DNA of 64,000 nucleotides from Endomicrobium sp. (GCA_031260705.1 JAISLA010000001.1:1-64000), one strand, 5' to 3'; positions 9,828 to 20,657 are shown, counted from the first letter of the stretch. Notes: generated by a model not told the origin, from the letters alone. Numbers and translations: made by a program.

Positions 9828-10448
9828 ATGATAAAAGTTAAAAAGATAATATCAGGCGGTTTAGAAGAAAACTGTTATGCAGTTTATGATTCTGAGAGTC
9901 TGCGAGCTGCAATCATAGATCCTGGCGAAGATGGAAAAAAGGTGATTTTTGAAATAGAAAAAGACAAATTAAAGCCTGAACTGCTTATAAATACGCATGG
10001 TCATTACGACCATGTGCTTTCTGATGACCAGATACGTTTTGAATTTAAAATTCCGTTGGCTATACATAAATATGAAGCGCAAATGCTTGCCGGTGGTTAT
10101 GGAAACGGTTCCGGATCGATTGGGTTTACCGTAAATGTCAGAGAACCTGAAATGCTGCTTGAAGACAATCAGGAAGTAAAATTGTCTTTTACAACTTTTA
10201 AAGTTATGCATACGCCGGGTCATACAAAAGGCTGTATATGTTTGTTGTTTGACGGTTTTTTAATTACCGGAGACACTCTTTTTGCTGGAACAATAGGCAG
10301 GACCGATTTTGACGGAGGAAGTTATGAAGAAATTCTGAATTCTCTTTCTAAAATAACAAAATTGAATTCGTCTCTTGTTATTTATCCCGGACACGGAAGC
10401 AATACGACGTTGGCTAATGAGATCAGACACAATTCGTACTTAAAATAG
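9828..10448 (+). CDS. MBL-fold metallo-hydrolase (glyoxalase II-like)
   Basis: NTHGHYDH, HTPGHTKG, GDTLF, YPGHG metal-binding motifs. Confidence 0.92.
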   Translation: MIKVKKIISGGLEENCYAVYDSESLRAAIIDPGEDGKKVIFEIEKDKLKPELLINTHGHYDHVLSDDQIRFEFKIPLAIHKYEAQMLAGGYGNGSGSIGFTVNVREPEMLLEDNQEVKLSFTTFKVMHTPGHTKGCICLLFDGFLITGDTLFAGTIGRTDFDGGSYEEILNSLSKITKLNSSLVIYPGHGSNTTLANEIRHNSYLK

Positions 10449-10730
10449 AATATTGAAATGATTGGCTTGTTCAAAATGGGATAAATGATAAATTTATGAT
10501 AGACTCTCAAGAGGATAAATATTGTTTGTAAAAGTGTGTGCCGTGATAATGATAGTTTTTATGTTAATAGTTATATTATTCTTGAATAATTTGGATAGAA
10601 ATTTAGCTATATTACTTGAAAATCAAGTTAAAATTGCGCACATGCATAATATTTAACGTATTGCTGAGTAAAGCGGAAGTTTGTAGAATTGTTCATTATG
10701 ATTATTAAAAGAGATTAAAGGTTTTAAAAA

Positions 10731-10960
10731 GTGAAAAAGATAATTGTATATTTAATGACAGTATCAATGATGATGTCGGCTTGCGGTAAAACTCAACCGC
10801 TAAGAAATTATCCGACGTTATTTACGGTTTAGGAGCTTTTGTTGGAACTCCTGCTTTTATAGGCATGGGAATATCTTTAACAGTACTAGGTTGTGTATTT
10901 TTTATACATTCGACTGGACACTACATAGGTGAAGCAACCAACGCCCCCGGATATTAATTC
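10731..10960 (+). pseudogene. Frameshifted small lipoprotein / membrane protein relic
   Basis: VKKIIVYLMTVSMMMSACGKTQP lipobox leader then, after a frameshift, AKKLSDVIYGLGAFVGTPAFIGMGISLTVLGCVFFIHSTGHYIGEATNAPGY*. Confidence 0.55.
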
Positions 10961-11469
10961 TTCTAATTCTCATGATTCTCAGCATCTTGATTTGTTTGAT
11001 TCTTAGTTTCTTGGTTTAAACCTATTTCGATATTTTTTGCCAGATTCTGATCCTGCTTCTGTGCATATTATTACAATGTTGGACGAGAGGCAAAAAGCCT
11101 AAATCACGATTATGCACAAAGATATGCTCAGCAGAGATACTGTTAAATGCATTTTTGGTTTACCAGCAAACCCAGTTGATTGTAGCGGTTTATCAAAACT
11201 TGAAGTACTGTCTCAAGAATAAAAAGTATTGAGAAATTTGCACCTTTATACACGACTGACACCAACACACAAAGCCAAAATCTTAAAAGCCTTAAAACAG
11301 CTTAAAATAACAGCAAAAACAATGGTTTTGTTTGTCTTAAAAGATAGGTTATGTACAATTAGTTCATTATACAAGCCCTAAGAAACCAAAAAGCGTATGA
11401 CAATTACTTGATATAACTATTGCGCACTGGCTTAAAATTATACTATTTACGGATAAGAATATAATAATA

Positions 11470-11600
11470 CCTAAATGCGAAAAATATATTATTATTATAA
11501 TTGCAATTCTTCTTACTGCTTGCGGTAGAAAAAAAGAACTAACACAAGCACCAGTATTAAAACCTGAAATAAAAAAAGCTTCACAAATTATTCCGTAGGA
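11470..11600 (+). pseudogene. Small lipoprotein-like relic
   Basis: In-frame KYIIIIIAILLTACGRKKELTQAPVLKPEIKKASQIIP*; lipobox LLTAC. Confidence 0.4.
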
Positions 11601-11706
11601 GCAATCTTTAATGGATGATCAGTACTAGCACTACAACTGATTGGCAGTGGAGCAACACGACTACTGAACAAACTTGTTTAACATTACTTGAAATTTTATA
11701 CAATTA

Positions 11707-12190
11707 ATAAATAATAATAACAAGGCAAAAAAGTCGTGGACAGACACGACAAAAAAATACTGGTACACGGCTACAAATTTTGTATATGATCATTATGCGA
11801 TATGCTTTATAGCATTTGCGGTTATTGCGATAGTCTCTGTCGTCGTCGGAAAATGGATTATTAATAAAAGAGATAATGAACAACCTGGAAATAATGAAGG
11901 TGATTATTTGTCCGTTAATAAAATGTCTGAGTGTGCTATTATTTATCTGTCTTGCCCGGATGAATACCTTAAAAAATATAGAAAGGGCAGGGATCTTAGA
12001 TTGTTCCTATTCCGATATTGAACAGCAGGCGGCAGCTGCCGAGCTTGAACGGAGAAATGGTATACCGCTTAATATCTGATGATATCGATCGTCGTTCTTT
12101 GGGTGGGTATTCTGTGTGTACTAATACTAAGCTTGTAAAGGCTTTCACTGACGGGGGTGGGGTAAATTGGGAAGATCTGCGATAAAGTTT
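11707..12190 (+). pseudogene. Decayed small transmembrane protein region
   Basis: DTTKKYWYTATNFVYDHYAICFIAFAVIAIVSVVVGKWIINKRDN followed in other frames by QQAAAAELERRNG and DDIDRRSLGGYSVCTNTKLVKAFTDGGGVNWEDLR*. Confidence 0.35.
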
Positions 12191-12698
12191 ATCCTTGAAA
12201 TTCGTGGAGTGAGAGTGAGTGTTTGAAAAAAATGATAATATTTTTCTTAATTTTGAGAACGTCAACTTTTGCAGATGCTTGGGATTGGTTAGCTAATGAT
12301 TATTATTTAAAAAAAACTTTGAAAGAAGAACAAGTCTATTAAAAAAGAGCGTATAAGAAAATTAACAGACTCAGCGGTGAAAGCAGGAGCAAAAACTATT
12401 GCCGATGTTGAACGGATATTGACTAAGATTGTACAGCGTAAGCTTGACTATGCTGTACATTTACGGGGGGGCTTCTCTGACGGGAGATAGTGTTCAATTG
12501 CTTACAACTTGACAGCAAAACAAATAAAAAAAGTAGTACAGTTCCCCGCGAGACTTTAAAACATATAATATCAAATTAATGCCTTTTGCAGAAGGGATAT
12601 CTGCCGTTTGAAAGAATAGGAGATTGCGAATTTGAGTCTTAAACTGAATTTGTTCAAAGTGATGGGTTTTATATGTTGTCGCCTGAAAGGTATATATT

Positions 12699-13583
12699 AT
12701 GACAGATTGTAAAAAAGCGCTTAACAATTTTATTCCCTATATAATTGTTGAGAGAGGGGTGTCAGAAAATACTGTTTTGGCTTATAAAGCTGATGTCTTA
12801 AAATTTATTAATTTTGCTGAAAAGAAGCGGATATCTCTTGAAAATTTTGAGCATAATGATGTAACTGATTTCTTGTGGGAAATGAAAACTGAAGGCTTAA
12901 AACCAAGATCTATTTTTAGAGTTATGGAGTCTTTGAGACAGTTCTATAAATTTCTGAATTCGGAAGATTTGGCGGAAAATAATCCTACCTTGTATCTGTC
13001 AGCTCCAAGAATTCCTGAAAATTTGCCGGACGTACTTACTTTTGACGAGGTCGATTTACTTTTAAATTCCATAAACGACGATGATGAAATGCATATAAGA
13101 AATAAGGCGATGCTTGAACTTCTGTACGCTACGGGACTGCGGGTTTCAGAACTTATAAATCTCAAATTTTCAGATATAAATTTGGAAGACTGTTTTTTAA
13201 GGGTTGTTGGCAAAGGTTCTAAAGAAAGACTTGTTCCTTTCGGAAACAAAGCTAAATTTTTTATTGGTATTTATTTAAAAAAAAGAAAACCCTGTTTGAG
13301 TGTTGATGATCATATATTTATTTCAAGGCTCGGTAAAAAACTTTCAAGAATAGAGTTTTGGAGACAACTTAAAAATATTACCAAAAATGCAGGGATTAAT
13401 AAAAATATTACGCCGCATACTTTAAGGCATTCTTTCGCAAGTCATCTGCTTAAAGGCGGAGCTGATATCCGTTTTGTTCAGGAAATGTTGGGGCATGCTT
13501 CAATTACGACAACGCAAATTTATACGCATCTTGATAAGGACAGAATCGTACAGCAGCACAAAAAATTTCATCCGAGGAGATAA
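12699..13583 (+). CDS. xerD: Tyrosine recombinase XerD/XerC family
   Basis: LLYATGLRVSELINLKFSDI, HTLRHSFASHLLKGGADIRFVQEMLGHASITTTQIYTH (R-H-x-x-R-H-Y catalytic set). Confidence 0.93.
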   Translation: MTDCKKALNNFIPYIIVERGVSENTVLAYKADVLKFINFAEKKRISLENFEHNDVTDFLWEMKTEGLKPRSIFRVMESLRQFYKFLNSEDLAENNPTLYLSAPRIPENLPDVLTFDEVDLLLNSINDDDEMHIRNKAMLELLYATGLRVSELINLKFSDINLEDCFLRVVGKGSKERLVPFGNKAKFFIGIYLKKRKPCLSVDDHIFISRLGKKLSRIEFWRQLKNITKNAGINKNITPHTLRHSFASHLLKGGADIRFVQEMLGHASITTTQIYTHLDKDRIVQQHKKFHPRR

Positions 13584-13613
13584 AGATTTTCACAAGCTTG
13601 CCGTTTATCTAAG

Positions 13614-13643
13614 ATAAAAAAACTGCGATATCACGGTTTTTAT
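13614..13643 (+). terminator. Possible terminator hairpin downstream of xerD
   Basis: ataaaaaaactgcgatatcacggtttttat imperfect stem-loop ending in a T-run. Confidence 0.4.
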
Positions 13644-13659
13644 CGTAATTTCAAATGCG

Positions 13660-14103
13660 GTGGAGCGAAGTCTTATTGCCACGTCTTTAAAAGGAGTTTA
13701 TAAGAAGTTAAAAACTCAATTTTTAGTTTCCTGCGGTAAAAGAGAAGGCGGAAATAAAATAATTAGTAGAGCTGAAAAGGAGGAGGAAGGGATAGTGGAT
13801 AAAGCGGATCAGGAAATCTGTGACGAAATTCCAACGGATTCCTCGTCGAAACTGAAAATTGACTGTGCTGTAAAGGGGATGTATAATGGACTGGCTGATC
13901 AGAACGCCGACTCCAGCCTTATTAATGGAATATTGCCCATAACGAATAAGATTTTAAGGGAAAAAACTGAAAACTTGGCAAAATTGGAGTGTAATGAGTT
14001 GAAAATATATATGAAAATGATGATGTTAAAGAGAATTAACGGTGGAATCAAAAATGAATCACAATGGGGTCAGCAGTTGGAAGAATATTTAAATAAATTA
14101 TGA
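13660..14103 (+). CDS. Hypothetical protein (orphan ORF)
   Basis: 147 aa open frame with GTG start; no recognised domain. Confidence 0.4.
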   Translation: MERSLIATSLKGVYKKLKTQFLVSCGKREGGNKIISRAEKEEEGIVDKADQEICDEIPTDSSSKLKIDCAVKGMYNGLADQNADSSLINGILPITNKILREKTENLAKLECNELKIYMKMMMLKRINGGIKNESQWGQQLEEYLNKL

Positions 14104-14116
14104 TGCCTTAATCTTT

Positions 14117-14953
14117 CTAAATTTTATAAAGAGGTTTTACAATATTTGTAGGCAGCGTTTCATTCATACTTCCAGTGCGATATCCTATAATATCTATTGC
14201 AATATATGTAAACCCGATTTCTTTGAATTGTTTATACACTTTCTCGCGCTGACTACGTTCTATAAGAATATTAAATCCCAGTTCATCTGTTTCAATACGA
14301 GCAAGATTTCCATGATGACGCACTCTTACCTGCCTGAGTCCTATATCCAAGAGCAGTTGTTCTGCACGGTCTATCATTGACAAACGTTGCGGCGTAATAT
14401 TTTCCCCGTAGGGAAACCGTGAAATCAGACAGGCAAAAGACTGCTTGTTCCATGTAGGCAGTCCAAGCTTTTTGGAAAGCGAGCGGATTTCATCTTTTGT
14501 AAGTTTTACATGACGAAGCGGACTTTTAACGCCGTATTCAGATACTGCTTTCAAACCCGGACGGTAGTCTCTGTCGTCGTCTATATTTGAAGCTTCAGAT
14601 ACATTATATATGCCGTTGTCTTTGGCTACAGACCAAATTTTTTCAAATAACTCTTTTTTACACAGATAACAGCGGTTTGTTGGATTGCGGGAGAAACCTT
14701 CAATATTTAGTTCTTCTAAATCGCAGATAATTTGGCGTATGTTTTCTTTTTCGCAAAATGCTATCGTTTCATTTAACTCGCGTTGCGGAAAAGAACATGA
14801 TTTTGCAGTTACGGCAATGATCTTATTGCCTAAAACTCCGTGTGCCGTTTTCAGTAGGAAAGTAGAGTCTGTACCGCCTGAAAATGCAACAATAAGATTG
14901 TCTAAGTCAGATATATATTCTTTTAATATTTCATATTTTTGTTTTGTATTCAT
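14117..14953 (-). CDS. larE: ATP-dependent sacrificial sulfur transferase LarE
   Basis: PP-loop [29 protein letters not shown] near the expected sacrificial Cys; operon with larB/larC. Confidence 0.92.
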   Translation of the reverse strand: MNTKQKYEILKEYISDLDNLIVAFSGGTDSTFLLKTAHGVLGNKIIAVTAKSCSFPQRELNETIAFCEKENIRQIICDLEELNIEGFSRNPTNRCYLCKKELFEKIWSVAKDNGIYNVSEASNIDDDRDYRPGLKAVSEYGVKSPLRHVKLTKDEIRSLSKKLGLPTWNKQSFACLISRFPYGENITPQRLSMIDRAEQLLLDIGLRQVRVRHHGNLARIETDELGFNILIERSQREKVYKQFKEIGFTYIAIDIIGYRTGSMNETLPTNIVKPLYKI

Positions 14954-16221
14954 ATTTTTTTCTCTTCATTTGTTTTATCATGTAATACGGCATCATTAAC
15001 TTCGCCGAAAGATATATTATTTAAATGTGCCGCTTCCGCAATATCGTCATACTCAGGCTTAAATTTTTTTATATTATAACCTTCTCCTGTTTTTATCCGT
15101 ATGTTGCCAAATAATGTTTGCTTTGTTAAAATTTTGCGTTTTAACACATAACGGTAGCAGACGGTTCGGCGTACGCCGAAAGTAGTTGTATGCCGCAGCA
15201 TTAATTCGGCGAAGAAATGAACTTTATATTCACTGCATATACAGGTAAGCAGAACTGCCGGACGATTTTTCTTCATTTGAATTGGAACGGTAAAAACGTC
15301 CAGAGCACCTTCTTGTAACAGTAAATTGACGGCAAATCCTACAGCTTCACCGGTCATATCGTCCATATTGCATTGTAATTGGGCTATGCGATCATTTATC
15401 CCGTCGTTGTTGTTTTCAGTTTCTCCTAAAAATGTGCGGAGACAGTTGACGGATTCAAAATCTTTTGTACCCATACCGTAGCCTATTTTTTGAATACGCA
15501 TTTTGGGCATCTGTTCAAAACGCTTTGCAAAATGTTTGATAATGGCAGCTCCGGTAGGCGTGCACAGTTCTTCATGCGCATTTCTGCTGTAAATTGGAAT
15601 GTCTTGTAAGATGTATGCTGTTGCGGGAGACGGTACAGGCATTATGCCGTGTGCGCATTGTACAAACCCGCTGCCCACATTTATCGGAGACGCAATTGTT
15701 TCCTGTGGGGCAAGAGATTCCATTAACATACATACACCGACAATATCTGCTATGGCATCTGCGTTGCCTAACTCATGAAAATGAATCTGTTCTACAGAAG
15801 TTCCGTGCGCAGAGGCTTCCGCTCCGGCAATCAGCTGGTAGATGCTTAGCGCGTTATCCTTAACTTTTTGGGAAACAGACAGTCGGGCAATAATATTTTC
15901 AATTTTTTCAAAACTTGTATAGCTGTGCTTATGTGAAAGATTGTGATGTATATGTTGAGAATGCTTATGTAAATTTTTATGGCTGTATTTCAAAATATCT
16001 GCATCTGCAGACTCTTCTATGCCGTTAATGCTTACTCTGATATGCGTGCCGCTAATCCCGCATTTGACGACAGACTCTATATCCACTTTAAGTCCTGGAA
16101 TTCCGATTGAATTTATTTGTTTTAGGAAATCTGCTTTATCGTTAACTAATTCCAATAATGCCGCTGTCAGCATATCTCCGGCAGCCCCCATAGCGCATTC
16201 CAGATAAAGCGTTTTCATCAA
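14950..16221 (-). CDS. larC: Nickel pincer cofactor biosynthesis protein LarC (nickel insertion), single uninterrupted ORF
   Basis: [43 protein letters not shown] motifs; His-rich segment [20 protein letters not shown]. Confidence 0.93.
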   Translation of the reverse strand: MMKTLYLECAMGAAGDMLTAALLELVNDKADFLKQINSIGIPGLKVDIESVVKCGISGTHIRVSINGIEESADADILKYSHKNLHKHSQHIHHNLSHKHSYTSFEKIENIIARLSVSQKVKDNALSIYQLIAGAEASAHGTSVEQIHFHELGNADAIADIVGVCMLMESLAPQETIASPINVGSGFVQCAHGIMPVPSPATAYILQDIPIYSRNAHEELCTPTGAAIIKHFAKRFEQMPKMRIQKIGYGMGTKDFESVNCLRTFLGETENNNDGINDRIAQLQCNMDDMTGEAVGFAVNLLLQEGALDVFTVPIQMKKNRPAVLLTCICSEYKVHFFAELMLRHTTTFGVRRTVCYRYVLKRKILTKQTLFGNIRIKTGEGYNIKKFKPEYDDIAEAAHLNNISFGEVNDAVLHDKTNEEKKI

Positions 16222-16988
16222 ATGCTCTCCATCTTATTGATGCGGTTGGCGATATAACCTGCGCCAAAACCATTGTCTATATTAACAACCGAAATACCGT
16301 TTGAGCAGGAGTTAAGCATGGCGAGCAGTGCTGAAAGACCGTTGAAATTAGAACCGTAGCCGATGCTTGTAGGCACCGCAATAACCGGGCAGCTCACAAG
16401 TCCGCCAATCACGCTTGCGAGAGCGCCTTCCATGCCTGCGACTGCTACAATGATGCGCGCTTTTGCAAGAATGTTCTGCTGTGATAAAAGTCGGTGCAGT
16501 CCTGCAACGCCGATATCGTATAAACGGATGACACGGCTTCCCAAAATCTCTGCGGTAATGGCGGCTTCTTCGCATACGGGTATATCGCTTGTGCCGCCGG
16601 ATGCAATTACCACCGAACCGACTCGTTGCGTTCCGTTGTCGCGCTCTGCAATGGCAAGTTTTGCGATATGATGATATTCCAAATTTATTTTCTGTTTGAT
16701 TAAGAACTCGGCTGTTTGTCGGGGAATTCGCGTAATTATAATGTTATTTAAACCTTTGTCCAGCATATTGGAAATGATATTTCTGATTTGTACGGGCGTT
16801 TTATTTTGTCCGTAAATTATCTCTCCTGTGCCTTGTCGCAGTCCTCTGTGATAATCAATATTGGCGTATCCCAAATCTTCAAAAGGAACAGTCTGCATTC
16901 GCAGCAATGCGTCATCTGGAGACACTTGCCCGTCTTTTACGCATTTCAATAATTCCAAAATCTGTTCTTTCTGGGTTGCTTTATTCAT
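16218..16988 (-). CDS. larB: Nickel pincer cofactor biosynthesis protein LarB (AIR-carboxylase-like)
   Basis: [57 protein letters not shown]. Confidence 0.93.
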   Translation of the reverse strand: MNKATQKEQILELLKCVKDGQVSPDDALLRMQTVPFEDLGYANIDYHRGLRQGTGEIIYGQNKTPVQIRNIISNMLDKGLNNIIITRIPRQTAEFLIKQKINLEYHHIAKLAIAERDNGTQRVGSVVIASGGTSDIPVCEEAAITAEILGSRVIRLYDIGVAGLHRLLSQQNILAKARIIVAVAGMEGALASVIGGLVSCPVIAVPTSIGYGSNFNGLSALLAMLNSCSNGISVVNIDNGFGAGYIANRINKMESI

Positions 16989-17020
16989 TTTTTTGTCCGT
17001 TTCTAAAACAGAAAAATATT

Positions 17021-17296
17021 TTATTTTGTGAAATGTTTGACAGCGCTATTTATTCCTTTGTATAAAACATATATCAGAATTAAACCTGTTGCGCCGGCGC
17101 ATAAAGTTGACAGGAATTGATTGTTGATAAAAGGAAAAGAATAACCCGCAAATATTGAAGCCATCTCTTTGGCTTGCTTGTCAAAGCCATAGTTTATTGC
17201 GAGCGTTTCCAAAGTATCGGGATGTTTAGAAGCAAACAAACTTGCAGAAAGTACGACAAATATAGGAAATATAACAGCACCGGTTTTTTTATTCAT
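17021..17296 (-). CDS. PDGLE/CbiN-like nickel/cobalt transport component (LarN-like)
   Basis: Two TM segments, HPDTLE (PDGLE-like) motif; follows the CbiM-like gene in the lar operon. Confidence 0.75.
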   Translation of the reverse strand: MNKKTGAVIFPIFVVLSASLFASKHPDTLETLAINYGFDKQAKEMASIFAGYSFPFINNQFLSTLCAGATGLILIYVLYKGINSAVKHFTK

Positions 17297-17975
17297 TTTT
17301 ACTTTTCGCTAAATTTTTAAATGCTTTAAGTAACGCCAGAGTAATGACAGTTTCCAGTAAGACGACAATCAAATGCAGACTTAGCATATCTTTAAAAGCT
17401 GCTGTAAAGGATACGGTTTTTGAAATGCTGAGTTCAATCAGGCAGGATATAGCGGCGGCTAACACCGAAAAGAAGCATGCCGCTGCGATTGCCAGATGGT
17501 GATTTTTCCCCGATAATGCTTTGTAAATGTAATAGGAAAGGAAAGAACCGACAAAAGCCATATTAAAAATATTTGCGCCGAGTGAAAATATTCCTCCGTC
17601 GGCGAAAAATAAAGACTGAACGGTAAGGACAGAAGATATTATTAAAAATCCTGCAGACGGTCCTGCAAGAACAGCCGCAAATACTCCGCCTATCGGATGT
17701 GCCGAAGTCACTGGTTGTATAGAAATATTGAACATCTGGAAAGCAAATACCCACAACGCGGCAATTGTCAGCTTTTGGAAATATTTACCTGCATTGTTAG
17801 AAAGTTCGTTTGCGCATAATACGGTGCTTATATTGCTGTTATTTACCGCAGGGACGTTTGCGAATGTGGTTGCGGTTTGGAGAACTCTGTTCAGACAGAA
17901 TCCGAGCATGCCTAATGCGCCGGCAAGCAGTCCTCCGGATAAACTGCTGTTTAGAAATCCGTCAGGAATATGCAT
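17289..17975 (-). CDS. CbiM/LarM-family energy-coupling factor nickel/cobalt transporter S component
   Basis: N-terminal MHIPDGFL motif, multi-TM, SAHPIGGVFAAVLAGPSAGFL. Confidence 0.9.
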   Translation of the reverse strand: MHIPDGFLNSSLSGGLLAGALGMLGFCLNRVLQTATTFANVPAVNNSNISTVLCANELSNNAGKYFQKLTIAALWVFAFQMFNISIQPVTSAHPIGGVFAAVLAGPSAGFLIISSVLTVQSLFFADGGIFSLGANIFNMAFVGSFLSYYIYKALSGKNHHLAIAAACFFSVLAAAISCLIELSISKTVSFTAAFKDMLSLHLIVVLLETVITLALLKAFKNLAKSKNE

Positions 17976-18278
17976 ATTATAACCTCCGAAACTTCATTCA
18001 GTATATTATGACAACAGGATTAATGTATATGATAATAAATTTAATTTTTTTTCTCCATATTGCATGCGTCGCAAGAAATTGCGGCATCTGTAACAGCGCA
18101 AGAAAATTTTTCATGCGACGGTTGTGAGTAAAAGACGGAATAATCTGGAAAGTTGACTTGTAAGCAGAGAGCAGCCTTGAATTTTGTTGAGAAATTTTTT
18201 ATTTAAAACGGAAAATGTTTTTAACTAAATGACTTATTTTTTTTCATAAAATAGAATCTTCTTGAGGTTCATCATTTC

Positions 18279-19367
18279 TCATTTCTTTACTTTGACAAGC
18301 AGATAAACGCCGATTGCTGAAAATATTAGATTTGGAAGCCAAGCGGCTATAAATGGTGATAAGATAAGATTCTCGCCAAGCGACTTTGCGATTGCCTGAG
18401 TTCCCCAATAAATAAATGCGGCAGTCATAGCGAGCGTAAAGCTTAATATTTTATTTAGTTTGTTTTCAAATCCGATGCCAAAAGGAATTCCTATTATCAT
18501 AACTATAATGTAGGCGAAAACGTCGGCAAATCGCATATTTAAAATAATTCTTTCTTTGACTGTTGTTTGTCCGAGCGCTCTAAGCTGATTAATATATTTT
18601 TTAAGCGCGTGCATGCTCATAGCGTCGTAGCTGACATCTTGTTGTATTGCCATATCTTCCGGTTTTATGTGTATATTGGAGTTATATTGTTCAAAATGTG
18701 TTTCATCCCAGAAATCAGCATTAAAATTTCTTACGACTCCGTTTTTTAAAAGCCACGAGTCATTCTCCCATATGCCGGCTTCGGCTAAAATGAGACGCTC
18801 TGTTTTAAATTTGTCGCTGAATTTTTCTATTGCAATATTTTTCATTATATTTTCTTCGGTGTTTAAATAGTCTATTGTAACTCTTGTGTTATTTAGCACG
18901 GGAGCTATTAAATCGGATAATTCGGTTTTTGTTTTTGTATTTATTTTTTCTTTCCGTATTTTTTCTTTTTCTATTACCTTGTTATATAAGCTTGTTTTAG
19001 GAACAATGAATTCTTTTACGGCAAAGTCGCCTGTTCCTATGACAAAACCTATTATAAAAAATAATATAATAATCCTCCAAATATTTATTCCGGCGGCTTT
19101 TATTGCCGTTATCTCGTTGTTTTTTGATAAATCTCCGAGAGAAAATAAGAGAGCTAAAAGGGTGGCGATTGAAAGTACTTGTATTAGCCACCGCGGCATA
19201 TCTGAAAGCAGGTGGATGAGTATCGGATAAAAAGGAGTTTTATTGTCCATATAAAGACTTATATGTCTGAATAATTCGGATATTATTCCTACAAGTGCAA
19301 TTGCCGAAGTCGTAAACATAAAAATTTTTACAAAGATTTTAATAATGTATCTGTCAAGAAATTTCAT
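18279..19367 (-). CDS. lptG: LptG/YjgQ-family LPS export permease
   Basis: MKFLDRYIIKIFVKIF, NEITAIKAAGINIWRI, NMRFADVFAYIIVMIIGIPFG; paired with lptF. Confidence 0.9.
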   Translation of the reverse strand: MKFLDRYIIKIFVKIFMFTTSAIALVGIISELFRHISLYMDNKTPFYPILIHLLSDMPRWLIQVLSIATLLALLFSLGDLSKNNEITAIKAAGINIWRIIILFFIIGFVIGTGDFAVKEFIVPKTSLYNKVIEKEKIRKEKINTKTKTELSDLIAPVLNNTRVTIDYLNTEENIMKNIAIEKFSDKFKTERLILAEAGIWENDSWLLKNGVVRNFNADFWDETHFEQYNSNIHIKPEDMAIQQDVSYDAMSMHALKKYINQLRALGQTTVKERIILNMRFADVFAYIIVMIIGIPFGIGFENKLNKILSFTLAMTAAFIYWGTQAIAKSLGENLILSPFIAAWLPNLIFSAIGVYLLVKVKK

Positions 19368-20520
19368 TATTTTTTACCATTTTTATAAATAAACAAATTC
19401 CGGCGGCAGTAACTGTAACGTTCGGGAGCCACATTATGAGATTTGCCGAAACATACTCTTTTTCGCTTAAGGTTAACGCAAGTATAAGCAGCGCATAATA
19501 GACTAAAATGATTCCCAAACTCATTCCAAAACCTATGGTTTTCCCGCCTTTACCAGCCATTATTCCTATAGGCAGCGCAATAAGCACAAAAGCAATCGGG
19601 GCGAGAGCGTAAATCCATCGAATCCAGAATTCAATTTCGCCTACCGTAAAGGGAATGCCCTGTTCTTTACAGATTTTTATGGTTTTAAGGATTTCAGGCG
19701 AAGACATTTCTGATACGCTTAAAATTCGTTCTTTTATAATATCAGTGAACGGTATAAAAAAACAATAAGACTTAAAAGTCATATGCGTCATATTATTTAT
19801 ATCTGAAGGGTTTGCTTTCTGCCAATAGCCGTCATAAATAAAGAACTGAGTGCCGTTTTGATAGGATTTGACTTTTGCTGAAGATGCCGCTATACGCCAC
19901 GTTTTGCTGTTGTTTTGCAGGAAGAAACTTTTTTTATCGTTTTTTTCGTCATCATATCCGTAATAATAGTCGTCTTTATTTTCAAATTTATATATGCTTA
20001 CTTCGTAGAGAGTATTATTTTTTCTATTTACTTTATTTGCGTATAAACGGTATTCTCCCAATCCAATTATTGTTTTTTCGGTAAATTTGATAAGCGGTCT
20101 TTTGGTGAGAATTTCTTGGTAGAGATTTCTGAAATTGGAATTCATTGCCGGCGATAAAAAATGATTAAAAAACAAAAGGAAAAAAGATATTGTGCATACA
20201 AGAATTATTGTAGGCAGAGAAAGAGTTTTATAGCTCATTCCTGAAGATTTCATTGCCGTAATTTCGTTGTCTTCTGCCAGTTTTCCGTAAGCGATTAATA
20301 TGCCGAAAAGCACAGCCATAGGTATCGCTAGCGTTAAGATGTTGGGAAGAGCGAAAGCAAACAATTTTAGAACTAGAAAAAAGGATACTCCTTTTGAAAG
20401 GAAAAGATCTACAAGATCAAACACATAATCCAAAATAAGAAGAATAGAAAATACAATCACTCCAAAAAGGAAAGATCCAAAAGATTCTTTAATAATATAT
20501 AAATGTAGTTTTTTTATCAT
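19354..20520 (-). CDS. lptF: LptF/YjgP-family LPS export permease
   Basis: MIKKLHLYIIKESFGSF, LAEDNEITAMKSSGMSYKTL, ALPIGIMAGKGGK. Confidence 0.9.
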   Translation of the reverse strand: MIKKLHLYIIKESFGSFLFGVIVFSILLILDYVFDLVDLFLSKGVSFFLVLKLFAFALPNILTLAIPMAVLFGILIAYGKLAEDNEITAMKSSGMSYKTLSLPTIILVCTISFFLLFFNHFLSPAMNSNFRNLYQEILTKRPLIKFTEKTIIGLGEYRLYANKVNRKNNTLYEVSIYKFENKDDYYYGYDDEKNDKKSFFLQNNSKTWRIAASSAKVKSYQNGTQFFIYDGYWQKANPSDINNMTHMTFKSYCFFIPFTDIIKERILSVSEMSSPEILKTIKICKEQGIPFTVGEIEFWIRWIYALAPIAFVLIALPIGIMAGKGGKTIGFGMSLGIILVYYALLILALTLSEKEYVSANLIMWLPNVTVTAAGICLFIKMVKNNEIS

Positions 20521-20558
20521 AATAATGCTGGCTGTTTGAAAGAAATATTTTATTGTTT

Positions 20559-20657
20559 GTCATTTCGCGGTTGCCTGCGCCGGAAATCTGCTGTTGAGCA
20601 ACTGAAGAAACAGTAAACGGCAGCTTCTAGTTTATATCTCCGACTTTCAGGAATGAC
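20559..20657. repeat. Imperfect palindromic intergenic repeat
   Basis: Starts GTCATTTCGCGG... and ends ...CGACTTTCAGGAATGAC; terminal GTCATT/AATGAC inverted ends. Confidence 0.5.

Noticed and set aside
12699-13583. XerD as the integrase of a mobile island containing the 10.5-12.7 kb relics
   Set aside because: Sequence looks like housekeeping XerC/XerD; no att-like repeats or tRNA target were seen, so linkage is not evidence of an island.
15594-16671. Plus-strand ORFs inside larC/larB (15594-15863, 16019-16207, 16363-16671)
   Set aside because: Shadow ORFs opposite well-supported minus-strand lar genes.
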